From UBA5070 sp035352895 (GTDB lineage: Bacteria; Fibrobacterota; Fibrobacteria; UBA5070): a stretch of DNA of 64,000 nucleotides. The stretch lies in NCBI GenBank assembly GCA_035352895.1, contig DAOPYN010000001.1:132658-196657 (forward strand), read 5' to 3'. A model generated the notes under the pieces. It was given only the letters and a program-made list of their open reading frames with translations. It made no database searches and was not told where the DNA came from. The stretch's first letter is position 1. Every line of letters starts with the position of its first letter. Positions 49,076 through 57,469 of the stretch are shown in pieces. The position numbers and the translations under genes were made by a program.

Positions 49076-51151
49076 ATGATCCACTCGATCCTGCTGCTTC
49101 TGGTCGGCGCCGCGTCGACTCCCCATGTCCAGGTCTCGCTGGTCGCCGAGCCGGTTTCCGCCCAGCCCGGGAAGTCGTTGTCGGTGGCGCTCCGCCTCGT
49201 TCCCGAGCCGGGATGGCATTTCTACTGGACCAATCCCGGCGATGCCGGCGTTCCCCCTTCGGTGGCCTGGAAGACCCTCTCGGGAGTGGGGAAGGTGGAT
49301 TCCCTGCAGTGGCCTGTTCCCGAAACCATTCCGGTGGATCCCCTGATGACCTACGGGTACCATGGGGAGACGCTGTTGCCGTTTTCCGTCCAGGTGGATC
49401 CCGCCGCCAAGGGGAAGGTGCGGTTGTCCGGGAGCGCCAAGTGGCTGGAATGCAAGGAAATCTGCGTCCCCGGCAAGGCCGAGCTGGACCTGGAACTTCC
49501 CGTGGCCGCTTCCGAGGGGGCACCCGACGCGCGTTGGCAGGCGCTCTTCGCCAAGGCACGCGGGGCTCTTCCCGCCGCTCTGGACGGCTGGACCTTCCGG
49601 GCGGTCTGGACCGATTCCTTCCTGGTGGTCTCCGGCAAGGGCGCGGCGCCGCTTCCCGCTGGATTGCGGTTTTTCCCCCTGCAGACCGCCGTGGCGGACA
49701 ATCCTTCTCCCCAGCAGTACCAGGCCACGCCTGACGGATTCCGTCTCACCATCCGCCGCGACGTGGTGGAACGCCGCATTCCGGACACCCTGCGCGGGGT
49801 GCTCGTTCCTTCGTCGCCCTGGAAGGGACATCCCGGCGTGAAGCTGGATGCGCCCCTGGGCAAGGCGTCGGCATCGGATACCCTTCCGGTCGCCTCGCCG
49901 CCCGCCAAGGGCGCGCAAGTGGAGGGGGGATCGGAATCGGGCCTGTGGAAGGCCCTTTTTTTGGCCTTCCTGGGAGGGATGATCCTCAACCTGATGCCGT
50001 GCGTGCTTCCCGTGCTCTCGCTGAAGGTGCTGGATCTGGCGGGCAAGGGTGGACAGGACCGCCGGGTCGCCCTCGCCCACGGAGCGGTGTATTCCCTGGG
50101 CGTGGTGGCGAGCTTCCTGGGCTTGGCCGCGGTGCTCCTGGTCCTGCGCGCCGGCGGTGAATCGCTGGGCTGGGGATTCCATCTCCAGTCCCCCCAGGTG
50201 GTGGCGGCTCTCTCTCTTCTGATGGCCCTGATCGCCATGAACCTGTGGGGGCTGTTCGAGGTCGGCACCTTCCTCGCCTCCAAGGTGGGCGGCGTCGAGT
50301 CGCGGGGATGGGCCGGATCGTTCCTCACCGGAGTCACCGCGACCCTGGTGGCCTCGCCCTGCTCCGCGCCGTTCATGGGCACCGCCCTGGGGTACACGCT
50401 CGCGCTTCCCGCCTGGCAGACGCTTCTTGTCTTCTTCGCGCTGGGGCTGGGAATGGCCCTGCCCTACCTGGTCCTTTCCGCGGTGCCGCGCCTTCTGGCC
50501 TGGATCCCGAAGCCCGGGGCCTGGATGGAGACCCTCAAGCAGGGCTTGGGCTTCGCGATGGCCGCCGCCGCGGTCTGGCTGGGCTGGCTGGTGGGACGAC
50601 TGGCCGGTTCCGATTCCCTTGCCATGGTGGCGGCGACCTGGGTGGTCGTGGGTCTGGGGGGATGGATCCTGGGGCGCTACGCCCTGGGGCATCGCGCGCC
50701 AGGTACGCGTTGGGCGGCCCGAGGAGCGTTCGTGGCCTGCCTCGCCCTGGCAGGATGGGGCATCGCTTCCGGCGTGGGGGGATCGCCACGGCCGGACCAG
50801 GCGGAGTCGTCCACCCAGGAGCTGTTCCGGGAAGGGACGCTGCAGGAACTTCGCGGATCGGGCAAGCCGTGGTTCCTGTACTTCACCGCCGATTGGTGCA
50901 CCACCTGCCTGGTCAACGAGGGGACGGCCCTGCACCGTCCCGCGGTCCGACGGAAACTGGAGGAACGGGGGGTGCGGGTCGTCAAGGCCGACTGGACCGC
51001 GCGGGATTCGATCATCGGCGTGACCCTGGCTTCCTTCGGGCGGCAGGGAGTTCCCTACTACGTGCTTTCCGACGGGATCACCGAACGGGTCCTGCCGGAA
51101 ATCCTCACCGAAGGGATGGTGCTTTCCGCGCTGGATTCCCTGGCGCGCTGA
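49076..51151 (+). CDS. dsbD: Thiol:disulfide interchange protein DsbD
   Basis: A 691-residue inner-membrane reductant conduit. Periplasmic N-terminal domain (about 18-270) contains C126 and C131 in WLECKEICVPG; the membrane domain (about 290-565, eight or so helices) has the paired cysteines in LMPCVLPVLSL and SPCSAPFMG; a C-terminal thioredoxin-like domain carries WCTTC near residues 607-611. Together these transfer electrons from cytoplasmic thioredoxin to periplasmic partners, including DsbC- and cytochrome c-maturation proteins. The N-terminus has a weak Shine-Dalgarno. It ends 3 bases from the convergent bioC. Confidence 0.92.
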   Translation: MIHSILLLLVGAASTPHVQVSLVAEPVSAQPGKSLSVALRLVPEPGWHFYWTNPGDAGVPPSVAWKTLSGVGKVDSLQWPVPETIPVDPLMTYGYHGETLLPFSVQVDPAAKGKVRLSGSAKWLECKEICVPGKAELDLELPVAASEGAPDARWQALFAKARGALPAALDGWTFRAVWTDSFLVVSGKGAAPLPAGLRFFPLQTAVADNPSPQQYQATPDGFRLTIRRDVVERRIPDTLRGVLVPSSPWKGHPGVKLDAPLGKASASDTLPVASPPAKGAQVEGGSESGLWKALFLAFLGGMILNLMPCVLPVLSLKVLDLAGKGGQDRRVALAHGAVYSLGVVASFLGLAAVLLVLRAGGESLGWGFHLQSPQVVAALSLLMALIAMNLWGLFEVGTFLASKVGGVESRGWAGSFLTGVTATLVASPCSAPFMGTALGYTLALPAWQTLLVFFALGLGMALPYLVLSAVPRLLAWIPKPGAWMETLKQGLGFAMAAAAVWLGWLVGRLAGSDSLAMVAATWVVVGLGGWILGRYALGHRAPGTRWAARGAFVACLALAGWGIASGVGGSPRPDQAESSTQELFREGTLQELRGSGKPWFLYFTADWCTTCLVNEGTALHRPAVRRKLEERGVRVVKADWTARDSIIGVTLASFGRQGVPYYVLSDGITERVLPEILTEGMVLSALDSLAR

Positions 51152-51154
51152 AGC

Positions 51155-51922
51155 TCACGAGGCAACCGCGAACCATGGTTTCCAGGTGATGGCGACTCCG
51201 CCGGGAACACCGCAGCGCTCTTCGATGCGCGCAAGGAGCCGCCTCAGCCCTTCCTTGCCCAGGGGCTTGCCTTGGGGGGGAGGACGGTTGGCGCCGCTTT
51301 CGCGAAGATGCGAGAGGAACGCACCGGCCGAGGGGTAGACCTCGATCCACTCCCGGGTGGCGATCTCCCATCGATCGAAACCGCAGTTCCCGAGCATTTG
51401 CGGAAGCCATGCAGGATCGTGGCCGGGTCCCTCGGGATAGGAAAATTCGTCCGAGCGGAGGATCGCGTCCAATTCGGGGAAGTGGTCGTGGCAGAAGCCG
51501 CCCACGGCCAGGCGACCGCCTGGAGCCAGGATCGCTCGGCAAGCCCGCAGGTGGGCGGGCAGGTCGGGGAACCACTGCACCATGGCGTTGGATGCGACCA
51601 CGTCGAAGGGCGATTCCGCATGGCGGGGTTCCCTTCCGTCCAGCACTTCCCATCGCACACCCGGATGACCTTCCATCCGAAGTTCCGCTTCGCGCAGCAT
51701 CGCCGTGGAAAGGTCCGTGGACAGGATCCGGGTCCGCGGATACCGCTCGAGCAGAGCCTGCGTGAGATGCCCCGTGCCGGAGCCCAGCTCCAGGATCCTG
51801 GCCGGCTCCAGATGGATGGGCAACATCCCGGCCAGGGTGGCGGCCATGCGGGCCTGGACGGGGGTGACGCCGTGGTAGGTGGCGGCCGATCGCCCGAATC
51901 GTTTCGAACGCCAATCCGTCAC
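51155..51922 (-). CDS. bioC: BioC-like malonyl-ACP O-methyltransferase
   Basis: A 255-residue class I SAM methyltransferase. Motif I ILELGSGTGHLTQALL, post-I acidic TDLSTAML, motif IV ASNAMVQWFPDLPAHLRACRAIL and LAPGGRLAVGGF match BioC, which methylates malonyl-ACP to start pimelate synthesis for biotin. It starts at GTG 51922 and overlaps the upstream esterase-like gene as GTGA, the typical bioH/bioC partnership. Other bio genes are not in the window, so a general methyltransferase cannot be ruled out. Confidence 0.82.
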   Translation of the reverse strand: MTDWRSKRFGRSAATYHGVTPVQARMAATLAGMLPIHLEPARILELGSGTGHLTQALLERYPRTRILSTDLSTAMLREAELRMEGHPGVRWEVLDGREPRHAESPFDVVASNAMVQWFPDLPAHLRACRAILAPGGRLAVGGFCHDHFPELDAILRSDEFSYPEGPGHDPAWLPQMLGNCGFDRWEIATREWIEVYPSAGAFLSHLRESGANRPPPQGKPLGKEGLRRLLARIEERCGVPGGVAITWKPWFAVAS

Positions 51923-52614
51923 AGGTCCGCCAACTCCTGCAGGATGTTTCCGAAGGCCACGGGGTGGCGGAGGAACGGAACGTGTCCGGAACCCTCCGGG
52001 CAACGACGGGTGGCCTCCGCGGGGCAGGGACAGGGGGGCGATATCTGGTCGTCCGGCGATACCGCCCAGAGCCTGCGAGGATGGAAGGCCCAGGGGGGGG
52101 GCCATCGGGTGGAAAGCAGGGCTACGAGCCCGCGCACCAGGCTCTCCTCTCCAAGCTCCATGGCCTGCGCGAGCCAAGCCTGGCGATGGAGTCCTTCCAG
52201 TCCCATCCGGGTGCCGAAATCCTCCAGGGTTCCCAACGGATCGGATTGCACGCGGCGGATCATGCGACGCAGCACCAGTGGACGCCAGGGGCCTTCTTCG
52301 GCGCAGAAGTCCAGGAAGGGGCAGACACTCAGGACAGCGATGCGATGTGGGACTTTCCCCTCGCGGAGGAGCCGCTCCACCAGAAGCGCCCCCAGCGACC
52401 ATCCCACCAGGCAGGTTCCGTCCGGCGCATCCTCCACCAGTCGCTCCAGGCGCGTGGTGGATTCCAGTACCGCGTGGGAATCGATGAACCGGTGGTCGAA
52501 TCCCGGGTACGAGGAGGCCAGGAGGCCATCCCAACACTGGAGGTCGGATGCCCAACCGCCGATCCAAAGAAGGGGACGGAAGGTCCCCGGTACCTGTTTC
52601 ACGGGGCTCAACAT
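51919..52614 (-). CDS. BioH-like alpha/beta-hydrolase (putative pimeloyl-ACP methyl esterase)
   Basis: A 231-residue alpha/beta-hydrolase. The serine nucleophile lies in the elbow GWSLGALL, a WIGGWASDLQCWD oxyanion-hole strand lies near the start, a catalytic aspartate candidate is in SPDDQIS and histidine in GSGHVPFL. The size and motifs match BioH-like esterases that release methyl-pimeloyl-ACP. Coupled GTGA overlap with the BioC-like gene supports the pair. BioG or BioV-type assignment is possible. Confidence 0.75.
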   Translation of the reverse strand: MLSPVKQVPGTFRPLLWIGGWASDLQCWDGLLASSYPGFDHRFIDSHAVLESTTRLERLVEDAPDGTCLVGWSLGALLVERLLREGKVPHRIAVLSVCPFLDFCAEEGPWRPLVLRRMIRRVQSDPLGTLEDFGTRMGLEGLHRQAWLAQAMELGEESLVRGLVALLSTRWPPPWAFHPRRLWAVSPDDQISPPCPCPAEATRRCPEGSGHVPFLRHPVAFGNILQELADL

Positions 52615-52627
52615 ATCTTATCTGGCC

Positions 52628-53305
52628 ATGCGTCGTGGGCTCCTGGTGATTTCCTGCTCCTTTCTGGGGCTTCTGGCTTCCTGCCGGGATCCCGGTCTGG
52701 ATCATGCCAGGGAATTCCTGCAGCTGGAGGATTGGCCGCGGGCGACCCAGGTCTACGACCAGTGCGTCCAGCAGGATCCGCAAAGCGCCGAGGCTCGGCT
52801 GGGGTTGGCCATGGCCCGCCTGGGGTGGGTGCGGGAGAGAGCGCAGTTCGGGTTGGATTCGTTGGACGAATGGCTCCGGGTGGCGCGCGACCTGGCCATC
52901 GTGGAGCGATTGGATGCTTCGCAGAGCACCCGTTCGGATCGCGCCGACGCCTTGTATCGCGGGTCGCTCTGGCTCCAGTCCCACAGTCGTCCGGCTCGCG
53001 CGGAGGCGGTTGCCAAGCTCGCCCAGAAGGTGGATCCCGACCACGCGCCCTCCGCCCAGTTCCTGGGCAATCTCGCCCGGGCACGCAACGAATCCACCGA
53101 CGCGGAGCGCTGGTTCTCCCGCGCCTTGGCCGCCGATTCCGGATTCCTGCCCGCCTACATGGGCCTGGCGGAGGTGGCCGTTTCGGAAAACGATCCGGAA
53201 GGCGCGATCCTCTATCTGCAGATGGGGTTGCGCCGGGATTCCACCAACCAATGGTTCCGGGAGCGCGTGTCCAACCTGCGCGATTCCCTCGGATGGAAGG
53301 AATGA
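52628..53305 (+). CDS. Small TPR lipoprotein, signalling-cassette component
   Basis: A 225-residue lipoprotein (lipobox LLASC, cysteine 19) with three or four TPR-like helical pairs: DWPRATQVYDQCVQQDPQ, AEARLGLAMARLGW, DADRWFSRALAADS-like AERWFSRALAADSGF, and AILYLQMGLRRDS. It overlaps the downstream kinase gene by 4 bases (ATGA). The pair plus the sigma-54 activator appears to be one three-gene operon, which suggests the lipoprotein feeds envelope information to the kinase; that link is inference. It starts 13 bases from the divergent esterase. Confidence 0.75.
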   Translation: MRRGLLVISCSFLGLLASCRDPGLDHAREFLQLEDWPRATQVYDQCVQQDPQSAEARLGLAMARLGWVRERAQFGLDSLDEWLRVARDLAIVERLDASQSTRSDRADALYRGSLWLQSHSRPARAEAVAKLAQKVDPDHAPSAQFLGNLARARNESTDAERWFSRALAADSGFLPAYMGLAEVAVSENDPEGAILYLQMGLRRDSTNQWFRERVSNLRDSLGWKE

Positions 53306-54639
53306 AGGGGCTGCCGGCGGGTTTCACCTCGCCCATCCCCATGGGAGAAGGAGGCCAGGCGAGGGTTTTCCTGGCTTGGCAGGATGATCCCGGTCGATGG
53401 GTGGTGCTGAAGATCGCGCACCGGCTCATGGGTGATTCCCTGCGTCGCGAGGGAGAGCTCCTGTCCAGGCTGGGTGGAGGCGCGGCACCCGCCCTTTTGG
53501 GGCAGGATCTGTCTGCTCGGGAGCCGTGGCTGGCCATGACCTGGGTGGAAGGGGTGCCTCTGGATCGCCTGCCCGACGACCTTCCCGCCTCCGATCGTCG
53601 CGCCTTGTGCCTGCAGGCGGGACTGGCGGTGGCGCGATTGCACGGGGCGAGGACCGTCCATGGGGATCTCGCCGCGGCGAACCTGGTGGCCAAGTCGCAC
53701 GGCGAGGTGGTCGCGGTGGATTTCGGGTTGTCTCCGGCCTTGGGTTTGCCATCCACCTTGGAAGGAACCTGGGAAGTCCTGGCACCGGAACGTTTCGAAG
53801 GAGCCTCTCCGGATCCCCGCTGGGATGTCTTCGCCCTGGGGGTTCTTTCCTTGAGGTTGATCCGCGCGTTGCCGCCGGGCGAGCACACCCGGGATTCCTG
53901 GCGCGAACTCTGCGCTTCTGGGGAGCTGTCCCGATGGGCCCGCGGACGTTCCTGGACGCTGTCCCTCGCCTTGTCCCCGGACCCCTCGCTCCGGCCGGCG
54001 GATGCGGCCGAGTGGGTACGTCTATTGGAAAAGGAGTGGGGAGATCCACCCTTCACGCCCGGCGTCCTGGCCGGATGCGTGACCCGGCATGTCGACGGCA
54101 TGCTGGCTTCCGGGGTGGAGTTCGCACGGGGGCGCCGCGAGGCGGCCTGGGGCTGGCGGATCCAGCGGGAACGCATCGAACGATCCGACAACCCGGAACC
54201 CCTCCTGGCCGATCTCGCCAAGCTGCGCGCGATGGAGCGCAGGCCCGCTCGTGCTCTGTGGGCGGGAGTCGCCGCCCTGGTCGTGGCGATTCTCGTCGTC
54301 GGCGGTTGGTTGCTGTCCCGTCCGACGGACCGTCCGGAGGAGCTCCTCGGCGACGACTCCAAGCCATCGTGGAGCGCCGATTTCCCCGACTCCGAGACAT
54401 CGATCTCCGATGTCCTGGTCTTCGATCCACCACCGCCGGGGGCGACCATTCTGGTGGATGGAATCCGTCGCCCGGTTCCTCCCGACGGATTCCTGCGCCT
54501 TCCGCCCGGGCGGCATCGCGTGGAATTGTCCGATTCCGCCGGGCGGCTCATGTTCGACACCCTTTGGAACGTGCCGCGCACCGCCCGCGCGAACATCGCC
54601 AAGCCGCCCCAGCGGGGCCAAGGAAGGAAGCATCCATGA
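53302..54639 (+). CDS. Membrane serine/threonine-type protein kinase with PEGA-like tail
   Basis: A 445-residue kinase-like protein. Glycine loop MGEGGQARVFLAW and VVLKIAHR give the ATP-binding lysine; the catalytic loop is VHGDLAAANLV (D122), followed by the VDFGLS metal motif near 140. After a cytoplasmic region there is one transmembrane helix (about 320-340) and a periplasmic PEGA-like domain (about 370-425: GATILVDGIRRPVPPDGFLRL). Kinase motifs are intact but unusual (HGD instead of HRD). The gene overlaps the previous gene by ATGA and the next by ATGA. ATG 53293 is a possible alternative start. Confidence 0.82.
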   Translation: MKGLPAGFTSPIPMGEGGQARVFLAWQDDPGRWVVLKIAHRLMGDSLRREGELLSRLGGGAAPALLGQDLSAREPWLAMTWVEGVPLDRLPDDLPASDRRALCLQAGLAVARLHGARTVHGDLAAANLVAKSHGEVVAVDFGLSPALGLPSTLEGTWEVLAPERFEGASPDPRWDVFALGVLSLRLIRALPPGEHTRDSWRELCASGELSRWARGRSWTLSLALSPDPSLRPADAAEWVRLLEKEWGDPPFTPGVLAGCVTRHVDGMLASGVEFARGRREAAWGWRIQRERIERSDNPEPLLADLAKLRAMERRPARALWAGVAALVVAILVVGGWLLSRPTDRPEELLGDDSKPSWSADFPDSETSISDVLVFDPPPPGATILVDGIRRPVPPDGFLRLPPGRHRVELSDSAGRLMFDTLWNVPRTARANIAKPPQRGQGRKHP

Positions 54640-56375
54640 TCTCCGGATGGACCCTGGAAAACCGAAGCGGCAAGGGGAGCTTCGCTCTGGAGCGGAAACT
54701 GGTCCTCGTGGGCTCCGCGGCGGGATGCGACCTGCGTCTTCCGGACGTTGCGCCTCGTGAGCTACAGATCCTGTCCCTGCCGGGCAAGGTCGTGCTGGAG
54801 GCCCAGTCCAAGGGCGTGAAGCTCGATGGGGCGCCCCTGAAGACCGGAGTGCCGCAAGATGCTCCGGAAGGAGGCCTGGTCACCCTGTCGGACGGATCCA
54901 CCTGGGAGCTCCACCGTGCGCACCGGGGGAGCGGCGCGATCGAACCGGTCCTGCAGGCGGTGGAGCTTCTGGTGGAATCGCCCGAACCTGCCGAGTGCCT
55001 GCCTCGATTGCTGGAGTTCGCAGCGGTGCACCTGGCCGCCGACGAGGGGGTCCTGCTGGGTGGTGGGGAGACCAGCGACGTGGTCTCCACCTGGCCTGTG
55101 CAGCAGGAGGTCACCTACTCGAGGTCCGCCGTCCGGGCCGCATTGGAGCGAGGGGGCGCAGTCCTCTGGGCCGAATCCGGCGAGGGCGACGCCCCGCTGG
55201 ACGGCCCGTCCCTGACACGCTCGCAGATCCGTTCCATCCTCTGCGCCACCTTGAGGCTGCCCGACGACTCCTCCCCGCTGGGCTGCCTGTACCTGCATCG
55301 CAAGGCAAACGCTTCCGCGTTCTCCGAACAGGACCGATCGGGATTCCAACGCCTGGTGGGGATGTTCGCGGTCGTCTTCGCCTCGGCCAGGCGCAGGGCC
55401 GAGGAACACGCCGCCCTGGAAGCGTTCCGGAGCGCGGAACGGAGCGGGGGCATCCTGGCGTTTTCCCCCTCCATGCTCCAGACCCTGGCCCATGCGAGGA
55501 AGTTCGCTCCCGCGAGCGTGCCGGTGCTCGTCCTGGGCGAAACGGGGACAGGCAAGGAGCGGCTGGCTCGCCTGCTCCACGAGGCGTCCCGTCGCGCCGG
55601 GCCGTTCATCGCCATCAACTGCGCAGCCATTCCCGCAAGCCTCATGGAAGCAGAGCTGTTCGGGCACGAGAAGGGGGCCTTCACCGGCGCATCCTCGGAT
55701 CGCGACGGGTTGTTCGATGCCGCCCGGGGAGGCACGTTGTTCCTCGACGAGGTCGGCGAGCTTGCGCCCCACCTGCAGGCGGCGCTCCTGCGGGCCTTGC
55801 AGGAAAAAACCATCCGCCGGGTGGGATCCACCCAGGAGAGGCCCGTCGATGTCCGGATCGTGGCGGCCACCCACCGCGACCTGGAAGCGATGGTGCGCAC
55901 GGGCGCCTTCCGACAGGACCTGCTGTTCCGGCTCAACGTGGCGACCATTTCGATCGCTCCCCTGCGGGATCGTCCGGAGGACATCCTTCCTCTGGCACGG
56001 GTGTTCGCCCAGAAGGCCTCCGCGGAATTCGGCGTGCCGTTTTCCGGTCTTTCGCGTTCGGCGGAAAAGACGCTGATGCGCCATGGATGGCCGGGAAACG
56101 TCCGCGAACTGGAAAATTGCCTGCAGCGATCCATCCTGGAAGCGGGCGGGGCCCGGATCCAGCCCGAGCACATGGGGCTCAAGGAAGAGGAACAGCCCCT
56201 GGGGACGCTCGCCGAAATCCGGGAGGCGGCCGAGCGGCGGGCAACGGAATCTGCGCTGGCGCGGTCGGGTGGGAATCTCACGCAAGCCGCGGGCATTCTG
56301 GGAATCGATCGCAAGGTCCTGCGCGATCTGCTACGTAGGCTGGGGATGTACGAGGCCTCTTCCGAGGAATCCTGA
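54636..56375 (+). CDS. FHA-like/GAF sigma-54-dependent transcriptional activator
   Basis: A 579-residue activator. An FHA-like N-terminal domain (about 1-85: LVLVGSAAGCDLRLPDV, LDGAPLKTGV) would read phosphothreonine from a partner kinase; a GAF domain follows (about 100-255). The AAA+ domain (about 270-500) has Walker A GETGTGKE near 302, the sigma-54 loop GAFTGA near 350, and Walker B TLFLDEVGE. A Fis-type helix-turn-helix (NLTQAAGILGIDRKVLRDLL) lies near 547-570. It starts by ATGA overlap with the kinase gene. Kinase-FHA pairing is known in other bacteria; targets are unknown. Confidence 0.9.
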   Translation: MISGWTLENRSGKGSFALERKLVLVGSAAGCDLRLPDVAPRELQILSLPGKVVLEAQSKGVKLDGAPLKTGVPQDAPEGGLVTLSDGSTWELHRAHRGSGAIEPVLQAVELLVESPEPAECLPRLLEFAAVHLAADEGVLLGGGETSDVVSTWPVQQEVTYSRSAVRAALERGGAVLWAESGEGDAPLDGPSLTRSQIRSILCATLRLPDDSSPLGCLYLHRKANASAFSEQDRSGFQRLVGMFAVVFASARRRAEEHAALEAFRSAERSGGILAFSPSMLQTLAHARKFAPASVPVLVLGETGTGKERLARLLHEASRRAGPFIAINCAAIPASLMEAELFGHEKGAFTGASSDRDGLFDAARGGTLFLDEVGELAPHLQAALLRALQEKTIRRVGSTQERPVDVRIVAATHRDLEAMVRTGAFRQDLLFRLNVATISIAPLRDRPEDILPLARVFAQKASAEFGVPFSGLSRSAEKTLMRHGWPGNVRELENCLQRSILEAGGARIQPEHMGLKEEEQPLGTLAEIREAAERRATESALARSGGNLTQAAGILGIDRKVLRDLLRRLGMYEASSEES

Positions 56376-56464
56376 AAAATCGAAAGCGTTTTTTGCGATT
56401 TCCGACGAGTTCTCTTGTCTTCTCCCCTGGAGAAATTGGTCCAGCATCGACTAACTTTGTAGAG

Positions 56465-56479
56465 CTCCTGAAACAGGAG
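56465..56479 (+). promoter_or_regulatory. 5'-UTR hairpin before the secreted K/A-rich gene
   Basis: CTCCTG / CAGGAG perfect 6-bp stem with AAA loop, 37 bases before ATG 56516. The right arm carries AGGAG and may shape ribosome access or stability. Promoter elements in 56376-56515 could not be fixed. Confidence 0.4.
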
Positions 56480-56515
56480 AGTCCACAACAACTCTCGAAT
56501 CACTAGGAATCACTC

Positions 56516-56887
56516 ATGAAGAAGCTCGCCCTCCTCCTCGCCGCTTTCGCCGTCGCCGCCGTCGCCCAGGGCTTGTCCGTGCCCAAGGTCAAGGACGTCA
56601 AGGCCGCCGCCACCACCACCAAGGAAGCTGTCGCCACCACCAAGGAAGTTGCCGCCGTGGTCGCTCCGGCCAAGGACACCGCCAAGAAGGACTCGGTCAA
56701 GGTCGACACCGCTGCCAAGGCTGCCGTGGCTCCCGCCGCCGTCGACACCGCCAAGAAGATCGAGAAGGCCGACAAGAAGGCCGACAAGGACGCCAAGAAG
56801 GCCGACAAGAAGGCTGACAAGGCCGAGAAGAAGGACGGCAAGAAGGACGGCAAGAAGGCCGAAGCCAAGAAGGCCGAAGCCAAGTAA
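56516..56887 (+). CDS. Small secreted lysine/alanine/aspartate-rich protein
   Basis: A 123-residue exported low-complexity protein. Signal peptide about 1-18 (FAVAAVA-QG). The mature chain is nearly all K, A, D, T, V and E, ending in repeats of ADKKADK and KKDGKKD units. Such chains are typically extended and unstructured. The gene is a single unit flanked by a 5'-UTR hairpin and a strong terminator. No function assigned; high expression seems likely given the tidy regulatory frame and strong codon bias (mostly AAG/GCC). Confidence 0.75.
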   Translation: MKKLALLLAAFAVAAVAQGLSVPKVKDVKAAATTTKEAVATTKEVAAVVAPAKDTAKKDSVKVDTAAKAAVAPAAVDTAKKIEKADKKADKDAKKADKKADKAEKKDGKKDGKKAEAKKAEAK

Positions 56888-56916
56888 TATCTCGTAGCTT
56901 TCGGGCAACGAGAATG

Positions 56917-56943
56917 AAGCGGAACGAATCGTTCCGCTTTTTT
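56917..56943 (+). terminator. Rho-independent terminator
   Basis: AAGCGGAAC / GTTCCGCTT, 9-bp stem with GAATC loop, followed by TTTTG, 29 bases after the K/A-rich gene. A shorter stem TCTCGT/ACGAGA lies just before it. Confidence 0.88.
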
Positions 56944-57049
56944 GTTTCTTGGAAGGCTTGGTTCTGGTCGCCGCGAGCGTGCTGAATCTATGGTGTATTG
57001 TTTGCTAGTGTGCATCGCAGGTTTTCTGAAATGGACTGGAGAAGGAACG

Positions 57050-57469
57050 ATGTCGATGCGATCCATGGGATGGGTATTGTGGAGTGTGGTGCTCCTTGCG
57101 ATGGGGACGACGAGCGCGGCGACCGCCACGCCCCACTCCGACACCGTTGCCGTGACGGATCCTGTGGAGCGGGAATTCGAACGGAAGCTCCATGCGGTGC
57201 GGGAACGTCAGCGGGAAGAAACCCGTGAGATCCAGCAATTGAAGGATATCTCCCCGCAGGAGAGGTTGGATCGCCGTCAGAAGCTCTTCGCTCGGCACCA
57301 GTCGGAAATCCAGGCGTTGGAAAACGAATACAAGGAGAAGATCACGCCCGAAGCGCGGGAACGTTGGGAGGAGCGCAAGGCCTCGCGCGAGAAGAAGTTC
57401 CAGACGCTCCAACAGAAGACCAAGAGCAAGGGCGCGAAGAACAAGGACGGACAGAAATCGACCAAGTGA
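57050..57469 (+). CDS. Small secreted charged coiled-coil protein
   Basis: A 139-residue exported protein: signal peptide about 1-24 (TTSAATA), then a highly charged helix region (REFERKLHAVRERQREETREIQQ, ERLDRRQKLFARHQSEIQAL) and a basic tail (TKSKGAKNKDGQK). GGAGAAGGAACG upstream supports ATG 57050. The upstream frame back to 56942 is ignored. It overlaps the next gene as GTGA. Similar small secreted helices can act as chaperones or structural factors of the envelope; I do not recognise a family. Confidence 0.75.
   Translation: MSMRSMGWVLWSVVLLAMGTTSAATATPHSDTVAVTDPVEREFERKLHAVRERQREETREIQQLKDISPQERLDRRQKLFARHQSEIQALENEYKEKITPEARERWEERKASREKKFQTLQQKTKSKGAKNKDGQKSTK

Noticed and set aside
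55990..56008. TGGCACG-type -24 element
   Set aside because: It lies inside the AAA+ domain coding sequence in frame and has no properly spaced -12 GC, so it is chance.
56760..56887. Apparent tandem DNA repeat in the K/A-rich gene
   Set aside because: The repetition follows the coding of Lys/Ala/Asp units with biased codons, so it is protein low complexity rather than a separate DNA element.
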